64,000 bases of DNA, taken from contig NZ_JABXYJ010000005.1 of NCBI RefSeq assembly GCF_013377855.1, forward strand, positions 241,811 through 305,810, given 5' to 3'. Under the pieces are notes generated by a model. That model worked only from the letters and a program-made list of their open reading frames with translations. It ran no database searches and had not been told where the DNA came from. Origin of the DNA: Cognatundibacterium oligocarboniphilum. Lineage in GTDB: Bacteria > Pseudomonadota > Gammaproteobacteria > Burkholderiales > Burkholderiaceae_D. The first letter of the stretch is position 1. The number at the start of each line of letters is the position of its first letter. Below are positions 37,685-47,029 of this stretch, in pieces. Position numbers and translations under genes: made by a program.

Positions 37685-39043
37685 ATGGCGCTGAATTACA
37701 CACATATCAATCATCCTTTGCGCATACCACTGGCAGCGGAGATTCATTCCCGTCCATCGTTGCGCCTGCGTTCTCCCGAATTGCTGACCCATTTTGCGAT
37801 TTTCACGCATGACGAAGGGGAAAGTGGTGCTGATAATCTGTCGCAGCAACTGGCGATCCTGACGGATTTTTGCACGCATTTCGGTGTTGCTGCTCCGGCA
37901 GCCGGTGCCAAATATTTTTTCCATGATTTTGGGCGCTTCCGGCTGAAGTGGGAATGTCATACTGAATTTGCCACCTATAGTTTTCTCGATAATCCGGATG
38001 AATCCGGCGCCGAAGCGGCGCCTTCATTGAAGCAGGTTGAGCGGATTTTCGATCAGGTTCCGTTGCGCCATGTTCCGCAGCAATGGCTGGCTTCTCTGGA
38101 AGGAAAAGTCATGGTGGCGGCGCATGTGGCGTTGATTTCTGCGACCAAATTCTGGGCCGGACCGGCAAATCTGCTGCATGGCGTGTTTGAAGGTGGAGTG
38201 CTGGTCGGCAGCAAGGTGATTGAGCGTGGTGAGGTCTGGACCGATTTCCTGATTCAGGCAGATGGCTTCAGCCGTTTCATCGTATGTGATCAGGATTTTC
38301 TGGATCAGCAGCCGGGCCGGACGATACAACGTATTCTGGAAATTGAAACTTACCGCATGATGGCATTGCTCGGTTTGCCACAGGCGCAGGCCGCGGCACC
38401 TGTACTCAGTGCGATTGAGAACGAGCTGGTGCAGCTGACCGCTGCGATGACGGTTGCGAGCGGTCAGCAAGGCGAATTGAGTGATACAGATGCCGAACAG
38501 AAGATGCTGCGGGAAATCATTGATCTGGCGGCCCGGATCGAAAAACTGGTACTGGAAAACAGCTACCGCTTTTCTGCATCGAAAGCTTATTTCAGTCTGG
38601 TGAATGCGCGGATTGATGAGTTGCGCGAAAGCCGGATTGAAGGAATTCCGACGATTGCTGAGTTCATGGAGCGGCGGTTGGCTCCGGCCATGCACACCTG
38701 CGAAGCGATCGTGCGAAGGCAGGAGGCGCTGGCGGCGAGGATTGCTCACACCAATGACCTGCTGCGCACCCGCGTCGGCATTGTGCAGGAACAGCAGAAC
38801 CGGAAAATCCTGCAAAGTATGAATCAGCGCGCAGCCCAGCAACTGCGTTTGCAGCAGGCGGTAGAGGGCTTGTCGGTGGCAGCAATCAGTTATTATGTGG
38901 CCGGATTATTTTCCTATGCCGGAAAGGGGCTCAAAGCTCTGGGCGTCAATATCAACCCGGATATGTTGACAGGTTTGCTGATTCCTGTGATTGCGCTGGC
39001 TGTCTGGTGGGGCTTGAGAAGGATGCACAAAAGCCTGCATTAA
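37685..39043 (+). CDS. DUF3422 family membrane protein
   Basis: Conserved proteobacterial protein of unknown function. It begins MALNYTHINHPLRIPLAAEI HSRP (residues 1-24), the family's N-terminal signature. It is largely soluble and helical, with two C-terminal hydrophobic segments (about residues 400-420 and 430-447), suggesting an inner-membrane anchor. I take ATG 37685 (452 residues); a TTG at 37670 is an alternative. It lies 24 bases after greB and is probably co-transcribed. Confidence 0.82.
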   Translation: MALNYTHINHPLRIPLAAEIHSRPSLRLRSPELLTHFAIFTHDEGESGADNLSQQLAILTDFCTHFGVAAPAAGAKYFFHDFGRFRLKWECHTEFATYSFLDNPDESGAEAAPSLKQVERIFDQVPLRHVPQQWLASLEGKVMVAAHVALISATKFWAGPANLLHGVFEGGVLVGSKVIERGEVWTDFLIQADGFSRFIVCDQDFLDQQPGRTIQRILEIETYRMMALLGLPQAQAAAPVLSAIENELVQLTAAMTVASGQQGELSDTDAEQKMLREIIDLAARIEKLVLENSYRFSASKAYFSLVNARIDELRESRIEGIPTIAEFMERRLAPAMHTCEAIVRRQEALAARIAHTNDLLRTRVGIVQEQQNRKILQSMNQRAAQQLRLQQAVEGLSVAAISYYVAGLFSYAGKGLKALGVNINPDMLTGLLIPVIALAVWWGLRRMHKSLH

Positions 39044-39094
39044 GTGTTGTCAGGCTTGTCGGCGTTACGGTACTCAGAAGATGATACTCAATTA

Positions 39095-39125
39095 TTTAAA
39101 TATACTCCTGGGGAGTATATTTAAA
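39095..39125. repeat. Perfect 14-bp inverted repeat (GGAGTATA family)
   Basis: Arms TTTAAATATACTCC (39095-39108) and GGAGTATATTTAAA (39112-39125) with loop TGG. It lies between the convergent DUF3422 and spoT genes. Related half-sites occur at 39172-39182 and elsewhere in the window. It could act as a bidirectional terminator or be a dispersed repeat. Confidence 0.75.
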
Positions 39126-39215
39126 CACCCTTTATCTTTCAGGGCATCAGGGTATTTTTTCTTAAAAGCGAGGGGAGTATATTGCTGGCAGGCTGACGTA
39201 GCTAGGTAATAGACT

Positions 39216-41540
39216 TCAGCCACGTTCACGCAGAATGCGTGACACGCCGCTTAAGTGCTTGATGTTGCGCATGATGCGCGCGAGGTGGGCGCGGTCTTCA
39301 ACTTGTATCGTGAAGTGGATATGGGTCATGTCGTTGGCATCGCCATCTTCCATGTTGACATGACTGATATTCGCTTCTGATTCGCCGATTTCAGCAGCAA
39401 TACGTGCCAGCGCGCCACGTTCATTGGTGACGGTGACCTCGATCCGGGTGTCAAAACTGCGATTGAGTTCCTCGCCCCAGGTCACATCAATCCAGCGATC
39501 GGGTTCTTTGATGTGCAGGCGTTTCGCATGTTCGCAATCGTCGCTGTGTACCACCAGTCCCTGATCGCGTTTCAGCTGGCCGACAATGCCGTCGCCGGGA
39601 ATCGGCAGGCAACAGGGAGCCAGTTGCACCGACAAACCTTCGCTACCGTAAATGATGACCGGATCACGTTTGTACGCGTGTTTGTCTCCGAATTGCTGGA
39701 ACGGGAAGGGCGCATCATCCTCGACCAGATCCAGAATATGGCGCGCCACCAGTGCCGCCATGCGTTTGCCAATACCGATGTCGGTATAGATTTCATCCAT
39801 CGATTTGGCCGTTGATTCATTCAGCAATTTGTCGATCAGTGTGGATGGTAATTCCGGATTCAGGTTGACTGCTACCAGTGCCTGCGCCAACAATTGTTTG
39901 CCGAGTTCGGTGGATTCGCTCAGATTGATGGTTCGCAGATAATGGCGAATCGCAGAACGCGCTTTGCCGGTACGCACATAGGTCAGCCAGTTAGGTGTCG
40001 GGCGTGAATTGGGTGACGTGATGATCTCGACGATGTCACCGTTTTTCAGTTCAGAGCGGAGCGGCACCGGCTCATGATTGATGCGGGTAGCGATCGCCTG
40101 GTCCCCGATATCGGTATGGATGCTGTAGGCGAAGTCCAATGCCGTCGCTCCGCGCGGCAGGGCGATAATCTTGGATTTTGGCGTGAATACATAGACTGAG
40201 TCGGGAAACAGATCGACTTTGACATGCTCCAGAAATTCGGCTGAGTCACCAGTCTGCTTCTGAATATCCAGCAGCGACTGCAGCCAGGCATGGGTGCGCT
40301 GCTGCAGATCGGTCAGACTGCCATCGTCATCTTTATACAGCCAGTGTGCTGCCACACCGGATTCGGCGACGCGATGCATATCCTGTGTGCGGATCTGAAA
40401 TTCAACCGGCGTGCCGTAAGGACCGATCAGCGTGGTGTGCAGTGATTGGTAGCCATTCGTTTTCGGAATCGCAATGTAATCCTTGAACTTGCCCGGCATA
40501 GGCTTGTACAGCGCATGCAGCGCTCCCAACGCATAATAGCTTTCCCGGAAATTGTCGACTACGATGCGAAAGCCATACACATCCAATACCTGGGAAAAAC
40601 TCAGGTGCTTGTCATGCATTTTCCGGTAAATGCCGTACAGCGTCTTTTCGCGACCATAGACTTCTGCGCGGATATCGGCTTCTTTCAGCGTAATTTTCAC
40701 TGCTTCCAGGATTTTATTGACGACTTCACGCCGGTTGCCGCGCGCTGCCTTGACCGCTTTGGACAGCGTTCGGTAGCGCATCGGGTAGAGATGTGAAAAC
40801 GCGAGATCTTGCAGTTCCCGGTAAATATTATTGAGTCCGAGCCGGTGTGCAATCGGAACGTACACATCCATGGTTTCCCGTGAGATGCGACGTTTTTTTT
40901 CCGGCGACATGACTGCCAGCGTGCGCATATTGTGCAGCCGGTCGGCCAGCTTGACCAGAATCACCCGCACATCGCGCGCCATCGCCAGCAGCATCTTGCG
41001 GAAATTTTCGGCCTGCGCTTCAATCTGGCTCTGGAATTCAATTTTTTCCAGTTTCGATAAGCCATCGACCAGCGTGGCGACGGGCGCGCCGAAGCGTTCA
41101 ATCAGTTCTTCCTTCTGGACATCCTGATCTTCCATCACATCGTGCAGCAGCGCAGCCATGATGGCCTGCACATCCAGCTTCCATTCAGCACAGATTTCCG
41201 CCACCGCGATCGGATGCGAGATATAAGGTTCACCGGATTTACGGACCTGTCCCAGATGCATTTCATCAGAAAAACGATATGCTTCCTTGACCAGTTTCAG
41301 GTCAGCCGGCGACATGTATTCTGCCAGCCGGGCGCTGAGCGCACTGGTTGAAGCAACGCCAACAATGGTAGAGGATGATTGAGAAGGGGATGAAGCGGTG
41401 GAGCTGACGGATACGGATTTTTTGGAGCTACGGGCGACAGGCTTGGCGGTGTTACCCTCAGCCGCATCCGGGTCGGCGGACGTAGTCACCGGTACAGCCG
41501 GAGTGGCAGTCAACGACGGTGCAGATTCGGCGACGTTCAT
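39216..41540 (-). CDS. spoT: Bifunctional (p)ppGpp synthetase/hydrolase
   Basis: Makes and degrades the stringent-response alarmone. A Ser/Thr/Ala-rich N-terminal extension of about 75 residues precedes the HD hydrolase domain with LLHDVMEDQD, so hydrolase activity looks intact. The synthetase domain has YGFRIVVDNF and KTNGYQSLHTTLIGPYGTPV. TGS (VYVFTPKSKIIALPRGATAL) and C-terminal ACT domains follow. Length 774 residues. It lies 50 bases after rpoZ in the usual gmk-rpoZ-spoT order. Confidence 0.94.
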   Translation of the reverse strand: MNVAESAPSLTATPAVPVTTSADPDAAEGNTAKPVARSSKKSVSVSSTASSPSQSSSTIVGVASTSALSARLAEYMSPADLKLVKEAYRFSDEMHLGQVRKSGEPYISHPIAVAEICAEWKLDVQAIMAALLHDVMEDQDVQKEELIERFGAPVATLVDGLSKLEKIEFQSQIEAQAENFRKMLLAMARDVRVILVKLADRLHNMRTLAVMSPEKKRRISRETMDVYVPIAHRLGLNNIYRELQDLAFSHLYPMRYRTLSKAVKAARGNRREVVNKILEAVKITLKEADIRAEVYGREKTLYGIYRKMHDKHLSFSQVLDVYGFRIVVDNFRESYYALGALHALYKPMPGKFKDYIAIPKTNGYQSLHTTLIGPYGTPVEFQIRTQDMHRVAESGVAAHWLYKDDDGSLTDLQQRTHAWLQSLLDIQKQTGDSAEFLEHVKVDLFPDSVYVFTPKSKIIALPRGATALDFAYSIHTDIGDQAIATRINHEPVPLRSELKNGDIVEIITSPNSRPTPNWLTYVRTGKARSAIRHYLRTINLSESTELGKQLLAQALVAVNLNPELPSTLIDKLLNESTAKSMDEIYTDIGIGKRMAALVARHILDLVEDDAPFPFQQFGDKHAYKRDPVIIYGSEGLSVQLAPCCLPIPGDGIVGQLKRDQGLVVHSDDCEHAKRLHIKEPDRWIDVTWGEELNRSFDTRIEVTVTNERGALARIAAEIGESEANISHVNMEDGDANDMTHIHFTIQVEDRAHLARIMRNIKHLSGVSRILRERG

Positions 41541-41590
41541 GATGCGACTCCCGGCCAGTAATACTATGCAGTACTTCGGTTACAGCCAGA

Positions 41591-41794
41591 TTAAACAGGG
41601 ACTTTCTTGAGCATTTCAATACCGACTTTGCCTTGCGCGATTTCACGCAGTGCGATCACGGTTGGCTTGTCTTTGGACTCCACCTTCGGCGTATGGCCTT
41701 GCAGCAGCTGGCGTGCACGGTAAGTCGCGCACAAAGTCAGTTGGAACCGGTTAGGGATCTGTTTCAGAGAGTCTTCAATAGTAATACGTGCCAT
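41591..41794 (-). CDS. rpoZ: DNA-directed RNA polymerase omega subunit
   Basis: Assembly chaperone of the RNA polymerase beta' subunit and part of a ppGpp site. It begins [20 protein letters not shown], and 67 residues is the normal length for betaproteobacteria. The frame is open to 41839, but ATG 41794 is the family start. It lies between gmk and spoT. Confidence 0.95.
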   Translation of the reverse strand: MARITIEDSLKQIPNRFQLTLCATYRARQLLQGHTPKVESKDKPTVIALREIAQGKVGIEMLKKVPV

Positions 41795-41822
41795 GATGTT
41801 TCCTAATGACTGATATGGATGA

Positions 41823-42467
41823 TTAATTGGGGTTTGCATGTATACCTAGCTGTGCAAACAGCGCGCTGTTACGGGCCGATTGCTGGGTGAAGCGGCATCG
41901 TGTTGCTTTGACAATCGCGTTTAATTCTGAGAGCGCAGTGGCAAAATCTTGATTAATAATAACATACTCGAACTCTGGAGAGTGCGCCATTTCGCCGCCT
42001 GCCGCCAGAATCCGGCGTGTAATGATGAGAGGTTCGTCCTGACCGCGCTTCTTCAGACGCTCTTCGAGTGCGGGAATCGATGGCGGGAGAATAAATATCC
42101 CAACAGCATCCGGAAACTGTTTGCGCACCTGCTGCGCACCCTGCCAATCGATTTCTAGCAGCACATCGGTGCCGGCACGCATCTGCTTTTCAATCTGCAG
42201 ACGGGAAGTGCCATAATAATTGCCATGTACTTCTGCAGATTCCAGAAATTCTCCCTGCGCTTTTCTGGCCAGGAAGTCTTCCGGGGTGGTGAAATGATAT
42301 TCGCGGCCATTCTGTTCACCAGGCCGGGGCGGGCGTGTGGTGTATGAAATGGAGAGCTTGATTTGCGGTTCCTGGCTCAGTAATGCATTGACCAGTGTCG
42401 ATTTGCCGGCACCCGATGGTGCAGCGACAATAAAGAGACTGCCGGATGTGGAAGTGATGGGAAGCAT
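41823..42467 (-). CDS. gmk: Guanylate kinase
   Basis: Phosphorylates GMP to GDP with ATP. The P-loop is [19 protein letters not shown]. The GMP-binding part has [19 protein letters not shown], and [18 protein letters not shown] follows. At 214 residues it is typical. It starts an operon with rpoZ and spoT, which puts GDP/GTP supply next to ppGpp synthesis. Confidence 0.96.
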   Translation of the reverse strand: MLPITSTSGSLFIVAAPSGAGKSTLVNALLSQEPQIKLSISYTTRPPRPGEQNGREYHFTTPEDFLARKAQGEFLESAEVHGNYYGTSRLQIEKQMRAGTDVLLEIDWQGAQQVRKQFPDAVGIFILPPSIPALEERLKKRGQDEPLIITRRILAAGGEMAHSPEFEYVIINQDFATALSELNAIVKATRCRFTQQSARNSALFAQLGIHANPN

Positions 42468-42542
42468 AGGTAACCTTTGAGGAACGATAATTTCCGGCGG
42501 AAAATGGCCGGATGGTCCGCTTTCTCTGGATTGGGAAATATT

Positions 42543-42565
42543 CCCGCCGTTAAAATATCGGCGGG
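42543..42565 (-). terminator. Hairpin after yicC
   Basis: CCCGCCG / CGGCGGG stem (7 bp) with a 9-base A/T-rich loop, 22 bases past the yicC stop. On the minus strand it is followed only by AATATTT. It may end yicC transcription or insulate gmk. Confidence 0.5.
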
Positions 42566-42586
42566 AGTATAAGCAAATGTACGCGC

Positions 42587-43495
42587 TTATTCAAGATTCT
42601 GCACTTGTTCACGCATTTGTTCTATCAACAGCTTTAAATCCATTGAAGCGTCTGCGAGTTCTTTCAGCGCGGCCTTGGAGCCCAGCGTGTTTGCTTCACG
42701 ATTAAGTTCCTGCATCATGAAATCGAGACGTTTTCCGACTTGTCCGCCTTTTTGCAGGATGTGCCGGGTTTCCGTCAGGTGGGCAGACAAGCGTGACAGT
42801 TCCTCTGCGACATCAATGCGGATACCGTATAGCGTCACTTCCTGTCGGATCCGGTCCATGGCTTCTTCTCGCGAAATGGCGGCTGAGTTACCGTCGGGAG
42901 CAGCTAATCCTAATGCTTCTTCAAGGCGTGTAATGGATTTTTGCTGGAACTGCTGCAAGACCTGCGGTAGCAGTGGTCGGATTTTTTCGACGATGGCTTC
43001 CATCGAGGTGATGCAGCCTAACAAAACCTGCCCCAGTGCTGCGCCTTCGCGCTCACGGCTGATGATGAATTGATCAAGTGTCTGCTGGATGGTCTGGCTG
43101 ATCGCCTGCTGCAAATGTTCGGTGTTGATTTCAGCTTCTTCGATCACACCAGGCCAGCGCAGAAGTTCATTAACGCTCAATGTCGCTGCCTGTGGAAACT
43201 GCCCTTGCAGTGTTTGCTGGAATGCGGCTAGTTGTGTCAGCAGGGAATGGTTGAGAGCTTTATTGTTATTTTCATTATTTTTTTTACCAAAGCTGAAGCG
43301 GCATTCAACTTTTCCCCTGACAACACGCCGCGAGACCGCTTCCCGGAACAGATTTTCTACAGAGCGGAAATCATCGTTGATGCGGAACTGCAGATCAAGG
43401 AAGCGGGAATTCACGCTCTTGATTTCAATCGTCATGGTTCCCGCTTCGGTTTCCTGGGTGCTGGTAGCATAACCAGTCATACTGTAAATACTCAA
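42587..43495 (-). CDS. yicC: YicC/YloC family endoribonuclease
   Basis: Conserved protein with RNase activity in characterised homologues. The N-terminal [10 protein letters not shown] and [17 protein letters not shown] are family signatures. The C-terminal DUF1732 part has [20 protein letters not shown] and [20 protein letters not shown]. Length 302 residues. It is divergent from the Ser/Thr kinase gene and upstream of gmk. Confidence 0.92.
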   Translation of the reverse strand: MSIYSMTGYATSTQETEAGTMTIEIKSVNSRFLDLQFRINDDFRSVENLFREAVSRRVVRGKVECRFSFGKKNNENNNKALNHSLLTQLAAFQQTLQGQFPQAATLSVNELLRWPGVIEEAEINTEHLQQAISQTIQQTLDQFIISREREGAALGQVLLGCITSMEAIVEKIRPLLPQVLQQFQQKSITRLEEALGLAAPDGNSAAISREEAMDRIRQEVTLYGIRIDVAEELSRLSAHLTETRHILQKGGQVGKRLDFMMQELNREANTLGSKAALKELADASMDLKLLIEQMREQVQNLE

Positions 43496-43640
43496 AATGT
43501 ATCCTTTGGAAATTTGTGTAATATTTTATGAGTGACCAGAGTGAGGAGGTATTGAAAGCAGTTGTGTAAAACAAGATATAGTCTTTACAAATATCCCAAT
43601 TATCAACACAATCCCCTTTATCTAAAGGATTGGAACAGCA

Positions 43641-44654
43641 ATGGCCGCACAAAACAACGCACCTTTACCAGATGGGCTGGAGATTGCCGGATACCGCATT
43701 GTAAAGAAAATTGCCTCCGGTGGCTTTAGTATCGTTTATCTGGCGACGGATGAAGATGGCAATGCGGTGGCAATCAAGGAATATCTGCCGAGTTCGCTCG
43801 CGCTGCGCCAGCAAGGGGAACTGGTTCCCGCTATTTCTAATGAAAACTTGCCGATTTACCGGATCGGGTTGAAATGTTTTTTTGAGGAAGGACGGGCACT
43901 GGCGCGTATTTCTCACCCAAATGTTGTGAGTGTTATCAATTTCTTCCGGGCGAACGAGACTGTTTATATGGTCATGGCGTATGAGTCTGGCCGTTCTTTA
44001 CAGGAACACATCCTGCGCCGGCGCGATAAAGGCGAAAAGCCGCTGGTGTCAGAGCGTTTTGTCCGGAGGATGTTTAATCAGGTGATGAACGGTTTGCGCG
44101 AAGTGCATACCAATAAACTGCTTCACCTTGATCTGAAACCTGCGAATATTTATCTGCGTCTGGACGGAACACCGATTTTGCTGGACTTTGGTGCTGCGCG
44201 CCAGACTTTGAAAACGGACATTCCCAAGCTATACCCTATGTACACTCCTGGCTTTGCCGCGCCTGAGCTATATCAAAAAAATGGAAATCTGGGGCCGTGG
44301 ACAGATATTTACAGTATAGGAGCTTCTATATTTGCTTGTATGATAGGCGCTCCACCGCAACCATCTGATCAGCGCAAGACGCAAGATAAAATGGAGGCGC
44401 ATTATCGTAAATTGGAAGGGATGTATTCGCCCGAGCTGATTGAAGTGGTGCGCTGGTGTCTGAAAATGGATCCGCTAGAGCGCCCGCAAAGCGTTTTTGC
44501 ACTGCAAAAAGCACTGGCAACCAAGGCGCAGCCTCAACCCGAACCAGGCATGCTGGAAAAAGCCAGGATCGCTGTATCATCATTGTTTCGCCGGGACAAA
44601 AAGAAAAGATCGGATGGCGATCATACAACCATACAGGAAAGTACCCTGAACTGA
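43641..44654 (+). CDS. Serine/threonine protein kinase (Hanks type)
   Basis: A 337-residue cytoplasmic kinase. The Gly-rich loop is KIASGGFSIVYLA, the Lys is in VAIKEYLPSS, the catalytic loop is LHLDLKPANIYL (HLDLKPAN in place of HRDLKPxN), the DFG is in LLDFGAARQ, and TDIYSIGASIFACM is present. The kinase domain ends near residue 290 and a short basic tail follows. No transmembrane or PASTA segment is seen. The catalytic-loop Arg is replaced by Leu, which suggests regulation without activation-loop phosphorylation (inference). A PP2C phosphatase gene follows 96 bases later. Confidence 0.92.
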   Translation: MAAQNNAPLPDGLEIAGYRIVKKIASGGFSIVYLATDEDGNAVAIKEYLPSSLALRQQGELVPAISNENLPIYRIGLKCFFEEGRALARISHPNVVSVINFFRANETVYMVMAYESGRSLQEHILRRRDKGEKPLVSERFVRRMFNQVMNGLREVHTNKLLHLDLKPANIYLRLDGTPILLDFGAARQTLKTDIPKLYPMYTPGFAAPELYQKNGNLGPWTDIYSIGASIFACMIGAPPQPSDQRKTQDKMEAHYRKLEGMYSPELIEVVRWCLKMDPLERPQSVFALQKALATKAQPQPEPGMLEKARIAVSSLFRRDKKKRSDGDHTTIQESTLN

Positions 44655-44750
44655 ATATAAAATTGGTGTTCCCCGGTGCATGGGATGACTGTGCAGACCA
44701 TTTACTCTGAAATTTTTAATTTGACCCCATTGTTTTCAGTCTGATTATCC

Positions 44751-45692
44751 ATGCGTTTTTCCGTTTATCAAGAGAGCCACATCGGCGGTCGTAAAGTGAA
44801 TCAGGACCGCATGGGGTACAGCTTTACCCGTGACGCTATTTTGTTGCTGCTGGCAGATGGCATGGGCGGACACATTCTGGGGGAAATGGCTGCAGCAATC
44901 GCCATGCAGACGATCGGGTCTTTATTCCAGCAGCAGGCGCAGCCATTCATTGCGCGTCCGGAACGTTTTCTTGAAGATAGCTTTTTGGCCGCCCATCAGG
45001 AAATTCATCGCTACCGGGCGATGAATAATCTCCCGGAAACACCAAGAACCACCATTGTCGCTTGCCTGATTCAGAACGGTTACGCATACTGGGCGCATTG
45101 CGGTGATTCTCGTTTGTACTGGATGCGCCAGGGGCAGATCCTGTTGCGTACCAAAGACCATTCCCGGCTTGAAACGCTGATTGCGCAGGGCAAAGTGGAT
45201 CCGGCTGAGCGCCATACGCATCCTGATCGGAATAAGCTGTTCAATTGTCTCGGTGCGCCGAATTCCCCGATTGTTGAATTATCCCGCCGTGCGGCATTGC
45301 AGCCGGGCGACCTGATTTTATTGTGCTCTGATGGCCTTTGGTCGATGTTGCCAGATTATATGCTGGCGCAAAAACTGCACGAAAACACGATTGTCCGTGC
45401 AATTCCTGAGCTGATCCGTTCTGCCGTCAGTATTGCCGGTAAACAGAGTGACAATGCGACAGCGCTTGTCATGATGTGGGAAGGTGATGACCGTCTTGAG
45501 GACTCATCCATTATTTCTACCAACACCTTGCCAATTGGTTCTATCACTACGACGATTCAGGTTCAGATTGATCCGGATATTCCGGTTGAAAATGGTGAGC
45601 CGGATATGTTCAACGATGCCGAGATTGAAAAAGCCATTGCTGAAATACGCAATGCCATTCACAAATCTTCCCGTATTACTTCAAAAACTTAA
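44751..45692 (+). CDS. PP2C-family protein serine/threonine phosphatase
   Basis: A 313-residue metal-dependent phosphatase. VNQDRMGYSF, LLADGMGGHILGEMAA, WAHCGDSRLYWMRQG, LLCSDGLWSMLP and SDNATALVMMW give the conserved PP2C aspartates in order. An acidic C-terminal tail of about 50 residues follows. It is the natural partner of the kinase just upstream. It ends 6 bases before rph. Confidence 0.93.
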   Translation: MRFSVYQESHIGGRKVNQDRMGYSFTRDAILLLLADGMGGHILGEMAAAIAMQTIGSLFQQQAQPFIARPERFLEDSFLAAHQEIHRYRAMNNLPETPRTTIVACLIQNGYAYWAHCGDSRLYWMRQGQILLRTKDHSRLETLIAQGKVDPAERHTHPDRNKLFNCLGAPNSPIVELSRRAALQPGDLILLCSDGLWSMLPDYMLAQKLHENTIVRAIPELIRSAVSIAGKQSDNATALVMMWEGDDRLEDSSIISTNTLPIGSITTTIQVQIDPDIPVENGEPDMFNDAEIEKAIAEIRNAIHKSSRITSKT

Positions 45693-45698
45693 CTATTT

Positions 45699-46436
45699 AT
45701 GTCTATTACTCAACGCCCTGATGGACGCGCAACGGATGCTTTGCGCCCCATCGTGATCAGTCGCCATTTCACGAAACACGCTGAAGGTTCCGTATTGATT
45801 GAATTTGGTGACACGCAGGTTATCTGCACCGCCAGCATCGAAGATAAAGTACCTGGTTTTTTGAAAGGCAAAGGGCAGGGCTGGCTGACTGCGGAATACG
45901 GCATGTTGCCGCGTTCAACGCATATGCGCATGGATCGTGAAGCCGCGAAAGGGAAGCAGTCTGGACGTACTCAGGAAATCCAGCGCCTGATCGGGCGCTC
46001 TTTAAGAGCAGCCTTCGATCTGGAAGCCTTTGGCGAGCGGACGCTGCATCTGGATTGCGATGTGATACAGGCTGATGGCGGAACACGCACAGCATCGATT
46101 ACGGGCGCCATGGTTGCAGCTTACGATGCCTTTTCTCAGTTGAAAGTGCGCGGGCTTATCGAACAGGTACCATTGCGGCATTTTGTGGCGGCGGTATCGG
46201 TCGGGGTATATCAGGGGCAAGCTGTACTGGATCTGAATTACGTTGAGGATTCTGGTTGCGATACCGACATGAATGTGGTCATGACTGAGGCAGGTCATTT
46301 CATCGAAGTGCAGGGCACAGCGGAAGGTGCGGCATTTGATCGGAATACGATGAATCAGTTACTGGATCTGGCGCAGAATGGCATCAGCGATCTGATCGAT
46401 TTGCAAAAACAGGTACTCGGCTTACTCGGAAACTGA
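45699..46436 (+). CDS. rph: Ribonuclease PH
   Basis: Phosphorolytic 3' exoribonuclease trimming tRNA precursors. It begins with [55 protein letters not shown], and [20 protein letters not shown] are diagnostic. At 245 residues it is full length, so the frameshift known from some E. coli K-12 strains is absent. It lies 9 bases before rdgB. Confidence 0.96.
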   Translation: MSITQRPDGRATDALRPIVISRHFTKHAEGSVLIEFGDTQVICTASIEDKVPGFLKGKGQGWLTAEYGMLPRSTHMRMDREAAKGKQSGRTQEIQRLIGRSLRAAFDLEAFGERTLHLDCDVIQADGGTRTASITGAMVAAYDAFSQLKVRGLIEQVPLRHFVAAVSVGVYQGQAVLDLNYVEDSGCDTDMNVVMTEAGHFIEVQGTAEGAAFDRNTMNQLLDLAQNGISDLIDLQKQVLGLLGN

Positions 46437-46444
46437 ACAGCATC

Positions 46445-47029
46445 ATGAGCAGAAGAATTGTATTAGCCTCCAATAATCAGGGAAAGCTGAAAGAGTTTTA
46501 TCAAATACTTTCGCCGTTAGGGATAGAGTTGCACGCACAGTCAGAATTTCAGGTTCAGGAAGCAGAAGAGCCGTATGGCACGTTTATCGAGAATGCGCTA
46601 ACTAAAGCGCGTCATGCGGCAAAACTGACGGGCTTACCTGCACTGGCGGATGATTCAGGCATCTGCGTGAATGCGCTTCGCGGCGCTCCCGGCGTATTGT
46701 CTGCCAGATTTGCGGGAGAGCCGAAATCAGACGAAAGGAATAATCAGAAACTGGTTGCAGCACTGCAATCCGAAGCCGATAAAACGGCTTATTACTACTG
46801 TGTACTGGTTTTGGTTCGCTCAGAAAATGACCCGCAGCCAGTGATTGCAGACGGTATCTGGAAAGGCGAAATCCTTGATCAACCGAGGGGGAATGGCGGA
46901 TTTGGCTATGATCCGTATTTCCTGATTCCGGAATTGGGAATGACCGTCGCACAACTGACAGCAGAGCAAAAAAATCAGAAATCGCATCGCGGGCAAGCGT
47001 TAAAAGCCCTGTTTGAAAAATTAAAATGA
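46445..47029 (+). CDS. rdgB: XTP/dITP diphosphatase (HAM1 family)
   Basis: Cleans the nucleotide pool by hydrolysing non-canonical purine triphosphates to monophosphates. It starts RRIVLASNNQGKLKEFYQIL. ALADDSGICVNALRGAPGVL, PRGNGGFGYDPYF and KNQKSHRGQALKAL are the HAM1 motifs. Length 194 residues. It overlaps hemW by 4 bases. Confidence 0.95.
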   Translation: MSRRIVLASNNQGKLKEFYQILSPLGIELHAQSEFQVQEAEEPYGTFIENALTKARHAAKLTGLPALADDSGICVNALRGAPGVLSARFAGEPKSDERNNQKLVAALQSEADKTAYYYCVLVLVRSENDPQPVIADGIWKGEILDQPRGNGGFGYDPYFLIPELGMTVAQLTAEQKNQKSHRGQALKALFEKLK

